From assembly GCF_900155865.1 (NCBI RefSeq), contig NZ_LT707006.1, positions 2,458,577 to 2,522,576 on the forward strand: DNA of 64,000 nt, given 5' to 3'. The DNA comes from Bacteroides bouchesdurhonensis. Its GTDB lineage: Bacteria > Bacteroidota > Bacteroidia > Bacteroidales > Bacteroidaceae. The notes under the pieces are model-generated. The model did no database searches and had not been told where the DNA came from. It saw nothing but the letters and a program-made list of their open reading frames with translations. Shown here in pieces: positions 36,675-44,206 of the stretch (position 1 is the stretch's first letter; the number at the start of each line of letters is the position of its first letter). Both the position numbers and the translations under genes were made by a program.

Positions 36675-36720
36675 AACTGATAGTGGCGGATGTTATAGTC
36701 TGCCTCTATCAGTTCTTTTT
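36675..36720 (+). terminator. Terminator after the haem-type operon
   Basis: aactgatagtggcgga (36675-36690) pairs with tctgcctctatcagtt (36699-36714) with two mismatches and is followed by ctttttatt. Confidence 0.8.
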
Positions 36721-36981
36721 ATTATTTATCTACAGCAATTATTGAGGTATTGTAATTTTATCTTCTCATACTACCGAAACTTTTGTTGGAAGAATTATTA
36801 TTCTTCTTGTCATTAGACTTACTATCGCTCCTATTATTGGTGGTATTGATTTCGATAGCAAAGGTACGGCATCTTTTGTTCTTGGCAAAAGAAAAAACTA
36901 TAACCGTAAGCGGATTTTCCCTAAAATGAATATGGGATTTCCCCTTGCCACAATGGTATAACCACAAAGAATGTTACCTTA
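36721..36981. other. Intergenic region between cargo and mobilization genes
   Basis: A minus-strand frame at 36758-36967 could encode 69 residues (MWLYHCGKGKSHIHFRENP...), with a low-complexity Asn/Ser tail; I cannot support it as a gene. The string gcaaaggtac at 36858-36867 is again a promoter-like or GTAnnTTTGC-like site on the minus strand. Confidence 0.3.
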
Positions 36982-37731
36982 TTATCGTTTTATAAGCCTT
37001 TTGATTTCATTTGATTCATTTGTCAATTTCTTTGCCAAACTATCTTTGTATGCAGCCATTTCTATCATTTCACGGTGGCGACGGACAGAATCCTCATAAG
37101 CAGCGACACGATTTCTAACATCATCAATAACATCTTCATCTCGTAGCACCGAGAAGTTATTTTCTATGTAGCGGATATTCGGGTCGCCAGACGGGAGGAT
37201 CATTCGCAAAGCACGATATTTCAAATCCGCTTCCTCCCAATCTTGATGCTCTCGCCATTGGGTAAGATTGCCCCAAATGGAGAGAACAAGAGACAGAGCC
37301 AAGCCGACAACGAAAAGAAGAACGTACTTTGATGTAGGCTCAAAGCGATGAGTGATAATCTTCTTCTGAGGAGTGTTGCTTATTATGTCAAGTCGCTCTT
37401 GCAGGTCTTTTGATGCTTCGCCTTGTTCTTGCTTCATCTGCTTGATTGTTTCAAGCAAGAGTTTATCACGCCGTTCATCTTTGCTTGTTTCTTTCTTGGT
37501 AAGCTCGATATAGACACATAGTGCGTCTCTTAATCTTGCCAACTTTTCAATAGTTTCCTCTTCTTTTGCAGATACAGAAAGGATGGCTTCTTCAAATTTG
37601 CTTGTGTCAACACTTACAGGAACAGGAGAGCTTCCTGCCTCTGCATTCTTAGTAGAAGCAGAAAGTTCATCAACTTTCTGCTCCAATCTTTCAATTGTGC
37701 CATAGATGGCTTCCAACATTTCTTCTTTCAT
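36982..37731 (-). CDS. Coiled-coil membrane protein downstream of the relaxase
   Basis: A 249-residue protein. The N-terminal 130 residues are charged and helical, predicted as coiled coil (IERLEQKVDELSAS; LLLETIKQMKQEQGEASKDL). One transmembrane helix follows (YVLLFVVGLALSLVLSIWG, about 134-152). The C-terminal 100 residues are charged, with a helical end (EMIEMAAYKDSLAKKL). It lies 33 bases after the relaxase gene on the same strand and is probably co-transcribed. The layout would suit a link between the relaxosome and the membrane, but I recognise no family. Confidence 0.65.
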   Translation of the reverse strand: MKEEMLEAIYGTIERLEQKVDELSASTKNAEAGSSPVPVSVDTSKFEEAILSVSAKEEETIEKLARLRDALCVYIELTKKETSKDERRDKLLLETIKQMKQEQGEASKDLQERLDIISNTPQKKIITHRFEPTSKYVLLFVVGLALSLVLSIWGNLTQWREHQDWEEADLKYRALRMILPSGDPNIRYIENNFSVLRDEDVIDDVRNRVAAYEDSVRRHREMIEMAAYKDSLAKKLTNESNEIKRLIKR

Positions 37732-37764
37732 ATTCGATTCTAATTTTAAGTTTGTAAACTTGCA

Positions 37765-38715
37765 TCAAAGGCTATAGCCTCTTCTGCGTTTCTTCTTTTT
37801 CTTCTTTGTGGATTCATCCTCTGGGAATGGCTCATAAGTTTGGGTATTGGACGGAGCGAACAAGCCGATGGAAGAAATACCACTCCAAGGGTCTTGGGTA
37901 TGCTCTGATATTTGTTGAGCTTGTTCTCTTTGGTGACAACTTGATTGTCCTCCTTGTATGGATTCAGCTCTTGACGAAACACGATTATACGCAGCGCCCA
38001 ACCTTGCATCCAGCTTGCCAAAGCTATAGTTGCGGCTTATCTGCGTACCCTTGAAGCTATATCCATCCTTTCCGAAACGGATGCCTTGAACCTTGGTTCG
38101 CTCCTTGTCCTTATAGACAAATTCCAAACAAACGCCTCGCTTCGCAAGTTCATTTTTGAATTTATGCCAACTATCTGAGGTTTTCAAAGCATCCTTAACA
38201 GCATTGTGAATCTCATATTTTGTACGCTCCGCATTGCGTAACTTACGAGTGTTAGTATTGCTTTTATCCGTTCCGTAAGTCAATCCATACTTGGATTTTA
38301 GAGCCTTGGTCACTTGCTCATTACGCTTGTAATCATTCTTGTCCGATATGAGTTTGCCCTCGTTATTGATGCGGTTATACACAATATGACAATGCGGATT
38401 GTCTGTGTTGTGATGTCTCACGATGATGAATTGGGTATCGGTGATGCCCATCATCTGCATATATTCAAGTGCTATCTTAGCCATGAACTCATCCGTCAAA
38501 CGTGGCTTGTCCTCGGGCTTGAAGCTCAAAGCAATGTGTCCCACAGGCTTCTTAATCCTTGGATTTAGCTGCCTTTGTAGCTCGAAACTTTGCGTCATCT
38601 CGGCATTCGTGCCGAGTAACACACCATCGGAAGCAAGGATTTTAGCCTCGTCCTTGCCTGTAACATAGCGGATGCAACCAGCAAATGAGCTGCCCTTCTT
38701 TAGCTTGCCTATCAT
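37765..38715 (-). CDS. Relaxase/mobilization protein (MobA-like)
   Basis: A 316-residue relaxase that would nick the element's oriT. The N-terminus MIGKLKKGSSFAGCIRYVTG and the metal-binding histidine motif in IIVRHHNTDNPHCHIVYNRI (H..D..H.H type) are typical of MobP-class relaxases of Bacteroides mobilizable elements. The C-terminus ends with a lysine-rich tail (KKKKKKRRR). Its start overlaps the mobC stop (ATGA), so the two are translationally coupled. It is distinct from the ICE's own relaxase at 61755-63005. Confidence 0.88.
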   Translation of the reverse strand: MIGKLKKGSSFAGCIRYVTGKDEAKILASDGVLLGTNAEMTQSFELQRQLNPRIKKPVGHIALSFKPEDKPRLTDEFMAKIALEYMQMMGITDTQFIIVRHHNTDNPHCHIVYNRINNEGKLISDKNDYKRNEQVTKALKSKYGLTYGTDKSNTNTRKLRNAERTKYEIHNAVKDALKTSDSWHKFKNELAKRGVCLEFVYKDKERTKVQGIRFGKDGYSFKGTQISRNYSFGKLDARLGAAYNRVSSRAESIQGGQSSCHQREQAQQISEHTQDPWSGISSIGLFAPSNTQTYEPFPEDESTKKKKKKRRRGYSL

Positions 38716-39125
38716 GTGGTATCCTCCTTTCTGCCTATTCCGCGTGGCTTCGATTTTGGACTTGCTTGGCGATACTCGCCAAGGATGGCTTTCAATCTTC
38801 TCAACAAGTCCACCACATACACATGGGTTTCGTGGAAACCTCTCTGATGCGACAGCTTGGTAAGTTGGTTGAGGTTGTTCGCCATGCCGATGAGATTCTT
38901 GGCGATGGCTACCGTCTCTGCATTGTGTCCGCTGACCACCTCGCCGTTCAAGGCGGACTCACGGATATACTCCGCCAACTTGCGGTTGGCTTTTCTCGCT
39001 CTCAGTCTCAATGCCTCGTAGCTTGGCTTCGAGAACTTCACCGTGACAGACTTCGACAGCTTGCGAACCCTGCCTGTGGGCGGTCTTCCGCCCTTTTTCT
39101 TGTCCTGTTCATGTATGCTTGTCAT
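38712..39125 (-). CDS. Mobilization accessory protein (MobC-like)
   Basis: A 137-residue basic protein of the relaxosome-accessory class: KKGGRPPTGRVRKLSKSVTV at the N-terminus (ribbon-helix-helix like), then LAEYIRESALNGEVVSG and IGMANNLNQLTKLSHQRGF, the conserved MobC block. It helps the relaxase bind oriT. ATG 39125 was preferred over an earlier in-frame ATG because it is followed by the usual soluble N-terminus. It is coupled to the relaxase gene, and the oriT candidate at 39199-39240 lies just upstream. Confidence 0.85.
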   Translation of the reverse strand: MTSIHEQDKKKGGRPPTGRVRKLSKSVTVKFSKPSYEALRLRARKANRKLAEYIRESALNGEVVSGHNAETVAIAKNLIGMANNLNQLTKLSHQRGFHETHVYVVDLLRRLKAILGEYRQASPKSKPRGIGRKEDTT

Positions 39126-39198
39126 TCTATACACTGTTTACAGTTGGTACACTCACTTTCTGCGACCGTTGGGAGCAAAATTCCTCCGCCCTCATGGT

Positions 39199-39240
39199 GG
39201 AGCGAGGCGTTTTGGGGTTCCCAAAACATAACCTCGCTCC
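39199..39240. other. Candidate oriT hairpin of the nested element
   Basis: ggagcgaggcgttttggg (39199-39216) pairs with cccaaaacataacctcgctc (39220-39239) with a small bulge. It is directly upstream of mobC and the relaxase gene, the usual place for oriT. The nick site cannot be assigned. Confidence 0.45.
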
Positions 39241-39309
39241 CTCTCAGAACACGTTAGTTGGAACTACTGCCTTTCAGCTATCCATGTCCAAGGTCGCAGA
39301 CCTTAATTC

Positions 39310-39789
39310 TCACAATTTGCGCCAAGCCTCGAAGTCCTCTTCATAAAGGCTTAGGTGGTGGCGCACGATGTTCTCGATGATGCCCGATACGCTCATGCGT
39401 CTCCCTCCGAGGATGCGGACGACACGATCAAGGCGGTCTCGTACATCGGAACTGACGAAGACTGGCTTGCGGTCGTCAATCCTTGGAACTTGGAGGAAGG
39501 TCTGCTGATACTCCTCTAATGTCGCCTTGCGCTGCTTGCCACTGATGCGCTTCTGCGGATTCGGTGGCGATTGAGCCTCGTTCGTCAGCTTGTCCTCCAT
39601 GTTGGAGGTTGTTGCAGCCACATTCTCTGTCACAACTTCTAAATCGGAGTTCTCCACCTCTTCAAAGAAAGAGCTATGTTTTTGGGCATAGTCTTTACCA
39701 TAAGTGGATGGTTGAAGCGAAGCCATCACCTCCTGTGTCATTTTCTCCTGCTGTTCAGGAAACATTTTCGTTTCTTTTGTTTTTGCCAT
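39310..39789 (-). CDS. DUF3408 family protein
   Basis: A 159-residue protein with an acidic, low-complexity N-terminal half and the DUF3408 C-terminal block (KPVFVSSDVRDRLDRVVRIL, RRMSVSGIIENIVRHHL). DUF3408 proteins are typical of Bacteroides conjugative and mobilizable elements and have a ribbon-helix-helix-like end; two further members are encoded in the tra operon (59086-59433 and 59436-59876). It lies upstream of mobC on the same strand and is probably a DNA-binding partner of mobilization. Confidence 0.8.
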   Translation of the reverse strand: MAKTKETKMFPEQQEKMTQEVMASLQPSTYGKDYAQKHSSFFEEVENSDLEVVTENVAATTSNMEDKLTNEAQSPPNPQKRISGKQRKATLEEYQQTFLQVPRIDDRKPVFVSSDVRDRLDRVVRILGGRRMSVSGIIENIVRHHLSLYEEDFEAWRKL

Positions 39790-40186
39790 AGCTTAACTTG
39801 TTTAATTTGTTGGTATAGTGGTCACGGTATGCACCATTGACCGATTGTCGGGTGCAAAGTAAGTGTACTGAGTGCAGCCATGCAACTGATTGGGTGTAAC
39901 GTGGCAATTTAGTTATGGCTTGCTTGTGGGTGAATGAGAACAGCTGTGATAACTTCAACGTATTTCTCAACTCATCATTGTTCATGTATTCGTTGCAGTC
40001 GTGCAAGTTTTTCTTGTTGTTTTTGGCGTTGAAGTCGGCAAACCCCGGCAACATACTGCCACAGAAATTGAAAACGCTTGTTTTTAGATTGCCGTGCCTT
40101 ATCTTTGCACTCACAAACGTAGAGCACTGCATATGCGTGGAGCTTTGCGACATACAAAATAGTATCAACTTAAAAAAAAGAAAAGT
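39790..40186. promoter_or_regulatory. Divergent promoter region of the nested element
   Basis: This 397-base region separates the DUF3408 gene (minus) from the first HTH gene (plus). A plus-strand -7 element tatctttg lies at 40100-40107, with cttg about 19 bases upstream as a weak -33 element. No gene is supported here. Confidence 0.5.
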
Positions 40187-40498
40187 ATGGGATTCATCGT
40201 ATTCGAGGAAGAGGCATTCAACTATCTTGATGCCCAGTTGGAGAACTTTGTGAAGCGCATGGACAGAATCCGTGAGCGCAGTGAGGACAAGACCATGAAC
40301 AAGTGGCTCGACACGCAGGACGTGTGTCAGACGCTCAACATCTGCCCACGGACAGTGCAGACGCTTCGGGACAACGGAACTTTGGCTTATACGCAAATCA
40401 GCCACAAGACCTACTACAAGCCGGAGGACGTGATGGCTATCGTAGCAGTAGTGGAGGACAAGAAAAAGGACATGCGCTTTCGCAAGCGCACAGGTTAG
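40187..40498 (+). CDS. Helix-turn-helix (excisionase-like) protein 1
   Basis: A 103-residue protein with an N-terminal helical segment and a MerR/HTH_17-type DNA-binding domain (WLDTQDVCQTLNICPRTVQT, then TLAYTQISHKTYYKPEDVMA). Pairs of such proteins are typical of Bacteroides mobile elements, where relatives act as excision factors. It is followed 82 bases later by a second HTH gene of the same layout, and the two are probably an operon from the promoter at 40100-40107. Confidence 0.8.
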   Translation: MGFIVFEEEAFNYLDAQLENFVKRMDRIRERSEDKTMNKWLDTQDVCQTLNICPRTVQTLRDNGTLAYTQISHKTYYKPEDVMAIVAVVEDKKKDMRFRKRTG

Positions 40499-40580
40499 GC
40501 TGTCAATATACAACAGCCACTTAATCCAATGCAGCAAGTAAACCGAGTAACGTAAGTATTAACAATAAAACGAGACAACT

Positions 40581-40889
40581 ATGAGCAATGAAGTAATGAC
40601 AAGAAACAGCGAGTGGATGAACCACATCGTGAACCACCTCAACCGAATGGTTGACAATTTTGAACGTGCCGTAATGAACTACCGCCCCATGCTTGACGGT
40701 GAGCGGTTCATGACGGACAAGGAGCTTTGCGCCAGGCTGCAACTGAGCCGAAGAACCCTGCAGGACTACCGAAACAACGGTGTCATTCCGTATATCCAGC
40801 TTGGCGGAAAGATACTCTACCGCGAGTCCGACATTCAGAAGATTCTGATGGCTAACTATCGTGAGGCGTACCGGATGAAGGGTTTGTAG
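40581..40889 (+). CDS. Helix-turn-helix (excisionase-like) protein 2
   Basis: A 102-residue protein with the HTH_17 domain in its C-terminal half (FMTDKELCARLQLSRRTLQD, GVIPYIQLGGKILYRESDIQ). It shares its layout with the preceding gene and is likely a recombination directionality factor or regulator of excision for the recombinase at 41634-42857. A strong hairpin terminator follows. Confidence 0.8.
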   Translation: MSNEVMTRNSEWMNHIVNHLNRMVDNFERAVMNYRPMLDGERFMTDKELCARLQLSRRTLQDYRNNGVIPYIQLGGKILYRESDIQKILMANYREAYRMKGL

Positions 40890-40927
40890 GAGAAATACAT
40901 GTCCTTGATGAGTGTATGAAATGAACA

Positions 40928-40985
40928 AGGCGACAACGTATAACTCACCGAGTGTGGCTGTTATAGGTTGTCGCCTCGTTTTATT
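40928..40985 (+). terminator. Terminator after the HTH gene pair
   Basis: aggcgacaacgtataac (40928-40944) pairs with gttataggttgtcgcct (40960-40976) with one mismatch and is followed by cgttttatt. The remaining 41,000-41,262 shows no supported gene. Confidence 0.75.
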
Positions 40986-41262
40986 GGCTATACCGAGTTG
41001 GTCGTGTTTGCCGGATGTTCTCCGTATGGTCTGTATAAAATCTAATACCATGCTAAAACACACTGCGGAGGTTCGCCCAAGTGGCTGGAGGCGCAAAGCC
41101 TCCAAGGAACGTTGCGGAAACATCTCTGAAAAAGAAAAAGTTGCCAATATCCCAAAAGGCATTTACCTGTTATGCCCCTCTATGCCCTTGCTGCAATCTT
41201 TGATACGACAGTGAATCAGTAAGTCAGTGCGTCAGTGGAAATCCATATATTCAAAACTTTGC

Positions 41263-41637
41263 TTAGCTGACTACATCCGTATTCCCATAGAGTTGTATAA
41301 TAATGGCACTATTTTTCTCTTTTGCTCCGTATAGTCTCTTTGTAATCTCGTCACGAAACGATTTCGCACCATGCGAGTTGATACGGAAACAAATGGCGAC
41401 TACCATCGGGAAACTATACAATGTTTGCCAAACACCTTTGGAAAGTTCTTGCCTTTGTTGGACTTCCGACATAAACAACATACCTTCTTTATATATGGTT
41501 CGTATCACAGAATGGAGTTTCGGAGCTGTGACATAAAGCATATCTATCAACTCGTTTTCACTCATCCACAAGTCCTCCAAATTGGACGGAATGGAAAGCA
41601 TTCCATTTCCGTCCACGGTGATAGTTGTTCTTTTCAT
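41263..41637 (-). CDS. RhuM-like protein coupled to the recombinase
   Basis: A 124-residue protein. The N-terminus has a short DNA-binding-like helix pair (ENELIDMLYVTAPKLHSVIR) and the C-terminal half resembles the RhuM core (FPMVVAICFRINSHGAKSFR). RhuM-type proteins are common on mobile elements but have no firm biochemical role. Its start overlaps the end of the recombinase gene by four bases, so both are expressed together. A role in regulating integration or excision is inference. Confidence 0.55.
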   Translation of the reverse strand: MKRTTITVDGNGMLSIPSNLEDLWMSENELIDMLYVTAPKLHSVIRTIYKEGMLFMSEVQQRQELSKGVWQTLYSFPMVVAICFRINSHGAKSFRDEITKRLYGAKEKNSAIIIQLYGNTDVVS

Positions 41638-42857
41638 ACCGCTCCTCCCATTGCAGGCAGATGCCCCTTGATTCTACTTTCAAAGACAGATATATCATGT
41701 TCAAGCTTGGTGCTTGTCACCTTTGCGTAAATCTGCGTTGTGGTGATGTTCGTATGACCGAGAATCTTGCTAACACTCTCTATCGGCATGCCATGTTCAA
41801 GGGCTAAAACTGCGAACGTGTGGCGTGAGACATGGAATGAAATTCGCTTCTTGATGCCACACATTTTTGCAACCCTCTTTATTCTTTTATTCACCATGTC
41901 GAGCGAGCCGATGGCAAACAAATGTTCGTCTTTTCGGAATGGTTTGTATCGCTCTATAATCTGCAAGGACGACTCCATCAGTTTTATCTTGAAGGGGACA
42001 CTTGTCTTTTGACGCTGCGAAACAATCCAAGGAGCACCGTTTATGTTGACGATGTTATCTTCAGTCAGATTCTTGATGTCAATGAAAGAAATACCAGTCC
42101 AACAGCCAAACAAAAACAGGTCTCTCGCAAAGGCAAAGTTAGGGTTCTCCAGCTTTATCCCAGCAAACATGCTCAGCTCCTCTTCCGTCAAGAACTCACG
42201 TTCCTTGTGGTCTGGATCAACGTGATACATGGCAAAAGGATTTCTTGGAATCTTGCCATTGTAGTGTGCTGCCGTCACGATATGCTTCAGCGGTATGGAG
42301 TAAATCCAAATGGAGGATTGCGCAAGACCTACCACGTTCTTCAAGTACAGGCAGAAATCGTGGATAAATTCCTCGGTCAACTCATTCATGGACATATCGC
42401 TGCGCTTGTACTGATATTTGATGAAATCCGCAACATACTTTCTCACTGTAAGATACTTGCGATAAGTTCGTACAGCTCTGTCCTTTCCCACACGTTGTGA
42501 GAAGGCTGCATTCTCCTTGTCAAAGGCTCTGAGCAATGTCTCGTACTCCGTGCCGATTCCTTGATAGGCGTTTCTTACCATTTCAGCGGTAACGAATGCC
42601 TCACGGTCTGAAAGACGTTGGTAGTGCTTGGTTATTTGAGCCTTGATGTTGTCAAGTGCAAAGTTCACCTCCTTGGCTTCCTTGCTCTTGCCGATGGCTC
42701 TGTTGCCCTTGGCATCCCAAATTGCCTTGGTCACACCCTGCTTGCAACTGAACTGTGCGATAGTTCCGTTGATTGTCACTCGTCCCATGATTGGGACAAT
42801 TCCGTTTCTCTCCTTGCTTCCATTTACATAGAAGACAGTCTTAAAAGTACTTCTCAT
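41634..42857 (-). CDS. Tyrosine recombinase / integrase of the nested element
   Basis: A 407-residue integrase with an arm-binding N-terminal region, a SAM-like core-binding domain (about 115-205) and a catalytic domain. The motif usually reading TGLR is TGIS here (residues 254-257), so serine replaces the first catalytic arginine, as is known for IntDOT of CTnDOT. The other residues are present: H342-x-x-R345 (FHVSRHTF), H368 (LGHTN) and the nucleophile Y377. The gene is next to the right repeat at 42981. The -7 element is at 42881-42888 (minus). Confidence 0.92.
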   Translation of the reverse strand: MRSTFKTVFYVNGSKERNGIVPIMGRVTINGTIAQFSCKQGVTKAIWDAKGNRAIGKSKEAKEVNFALDNIKAQITKHYQRLSDREAFVTAEMVRNAYQGIGTEYETLLRAFDKENAAFSQRVGKDRAVRTYRKYLTVRKYVADFIKYQYKRSDMSMNELTEEFIHDFCLYLKNVVGLAQSSIWIYSIPLKHIVTAAHYNGKIPRNPFAMYHVDPDHKEREFLTEEELSMFAGIKLENPNFAFARDLFLFGCWTGISFIDIKNLTEDNIVNINGAPWIVSQRQKTSVPFKIKLMESSLQIIERYKPFRKDEHLFAIGSLDMVNKRIKRVAKMCGIKKRISFHVSRHTFAVLALEHGMPIESVSKILGHTNITTTQIYAKVTSTKLEHDISVFESRIKGHLPAMGGAV

Positions 42858-42880
42858 AATTCCTTACATTTTGTTTGGTG

Positions 42881-42888
42881 CAAAATTA
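42881..42888 (-). promoter_or_regulatory. Promoter -7 element for the integrase
   Basis: On the minus strand taattttg matches TAnnTTTG, 24 bases before the ATG at 42857. Confidence 0.55.
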
Positions 42889-42980
42889 AATCATGAGAGT
42901 CGCATGACGAAATCAAGACCTGTGCAGAATGGAGAAGTCTGAACCGAGACCGTTAAAAAGACTTATTAGGGCGTTTCTTT

Positions 42981-42994
42981 GAGGTAATGATTTG
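42981..42994. repeat. Right attachment-site candidate of the nested element
   Basis: gaggtaatgatttg, identical to 24387-24400. It lies about 120 bases upstream of the integrase start. Confidence 0.55.
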
Positions 42995-43319
42995 AAAGCG
43001 TTTCCACTTCTCAAATCTGCTTTTTCCGCAGTTTCTCGCCAATGCCACTTAAAGCCAACGACTACCACAACCACTTGAAACTCAAAATAAAAGCTCAAAT
43101 CTGCTATTTTTTGCCTTTTTAGGCATTCTTTTTCCCGAAAAACCTTGCATTCCCTAATCCCTACCTTTTCAAGCACCCGAAACGAAAACGACCGATGCGA
43201 CAGAAAGACGCATAAAAAAAATGTCGGATAAACGAGAGGCAGATAAGATAGTTTGAAACTCAACTCCCTCAGCTCTTGAATCCGCATTAAAAAACAAAAA
43301 AATCAAAAACAGCGAAGAT
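42995..43319. other. ICE intergenic region
   Basis: Non-coding. It holds two copies of the string ctcaaatctgct about 80 bases apart (near 43010 and 43090) and a hairpin of the type gcctttttaggc near 43112. I see no gene. It probably continued into the sequence left of 24387 before the smaller element inserted. Confidence 0.4.
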
Positions 43320-43535
43320 ATGACGGCAACGGCAAATTTCAGACAAATGGCGCAGTACATAGGGCTTGCGATATGCGGCTTGATGGTACGCACCGCCTTC
43401 GGGATGTTCGGCATCTTTTGGGGCATTATTAGAGAGATTGTAAACGGAGTGTTCCGAGTGGCGATAGGTGTAATCGTGGCTATCCTTTCCACTATTGCCT
43501 TCTTCGGCTTCATCCTTTGGTTATTCACCCTTTAA
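43320..43535 (+). CDS. Small ICE membrane protein
   Basis: A 71-residue protein with two hydrophobic segments (IGLAICGLMVRTAFGMFGIF and VIVAILSTIAFFGFILWLF). It begins a plus-strand run of small ICE genes that leads to the PcfK/PcfJ pair. I do not recognise the family. It ends 11 bases before the next gene. Confidence 0.6.
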   Translation: MTATANFRQMAQYIGLAICGLMVRTAFGMFGIFWGIIREIVNGVFRVAIGVIVAILSTIAFFGFILWLFTL

Positions 43536-43546
43536 CCCCTACTGAC

Positions 43547-43768
43547 ATGGCAAAGAGAAGCAGCAAAACGGCAGCGCAGCAGTGCAGATACTACGAGGTG
43601 GACAACATCTTCGTGTACATGGTGGAAACGTACATCAACGGCAACATATCCGTGTTCCGTGAACTCTACCGAGAACTGAACAAGGACGCACGGAGGGACT
43701 TTACAGACTTCCTTCTGAGCGAGGTAGAGCCGACCTATTGGAGAGAAATACTGAAACAGACAATCTAA
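43547..43768 (+). CDS. Small hypothetical ICE protein
   Basis: A 73-residue soluble protein (YYEVDNIFVYMVETYINGN, RELYRELNKDARRDFTDFLL). ATG 43547 was preferred to an in-frame start at 43517 that overlaps the preceding gene. It is part of the run of accessory genes on the ICE. No domain is recognised. Confidence 0.6.
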   Translation: MAKRSSKTAAQQCRYYEVDNIFVYMVETYINGNISVFRELYRELNKDARRDFTDFLLSEVEPTYWREILKQTI

Positions 43769-43781
43769 AAAAGACAGCGAT

Positions 43782-44204
43782 ATGAAAGGAACAGAACATT
43801 TCAAGAGAACGATACAGATGTATCTGGAGCAGCGTGCAGCGGAAGATACGCTCTTTGCGAGGAACTACCGCAACCCTGCCAAGAACATAGACGATTGTGT
43901 CACCTACATTCTCAACTACGTGCAGCGGAGCGGTTGCAACGGCTTCACGGACGGGGAGATATTCGGGCAAGCCGTCCACTACTATGACGAGAACGAGATA
44001 GAGGTAGGCAAGCCCATTCAGTGCCAAGTGGCGGTGAACCACGTTGTGGAACTCACGGCAGAGGAAAAGGCGGAAGCACGGCAGAACGCAGTCCGCAGAT
44101 ACCAAGAGGAGGAACTCCGCAAGTTGCAGAACCGCAGCAAGCCGAGAACCGCCACCAAAGCGACCGCACAAGAAGTACAACAACCCAACCTATTCAATTT
44201 CTGA
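43782..44204 (+). CDS. PcfK-like protein
   Basis: A 140-residue protein of the PcfK-like family (MKGTEHFKRTIQMYLEQRA, NIDDCVTYILNYVQRSGCNG, GFTDGEIFGQAVHYYDE). The C-terminus is charged and ends in PNLFNF. The name comes from genes beside the relaxase system of the enterococcal plasmid pCF10; in Bacteroides ICEs the pair PcfK-PcfJ is frequent and its task is unknown. It is directly followed by the pcfJ-like gene (two bases apart). Confidence 0.8.
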   Translation: MKGTEHFKRTIQMYLEQRAAEDTLFARNYRNPAKNIDDCVTYILNYVQRSGCNGFTDGEIFGQAVHYYDENEIEVGKPIQCQVAVNHVVELTAEEKAEARQNAVRRYQEEELRKLQNRSKPRTATKATAQEVQQPNLFNF

Positions 44205-44206
44205 TT

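Larger units (their letters stand above)
24387..42994. mobile_element. Nested mobilizable element with haem-uptake-like cargo
   Basis: The segment is bounded by a 14-base direct repeat, gaggtaatgatttg, at 24387-24400 and 42981-42994. It contains a tyrosine recombinase next to the right repeat, a RhuM-like gene, two HTH/excisionase-like genes, a DUF3408 gene, mobC and a MobP-type relaxase, but no transfer-pore genes. This makes it an integrative mobilizable element that would need the surrounding ICE for transfer. Its left 12 kb is a cargo of surface and membrane proteins. On both sides lies ICE-type DNA. Confidence 0.65.

Noticed and set aside
36758..36967. A 69-residue minus-strand protein
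   Set aside because: It has a low-complexity tail and no known family, and contains a promoter-like string. There is too little support to call it a gene.
40912..41214. A 100-codon plus-strand frame after the HTH gene pair
   Set aside because: It is built over a strong hairpin terminator at 40928-40985 and has no domain similarity.
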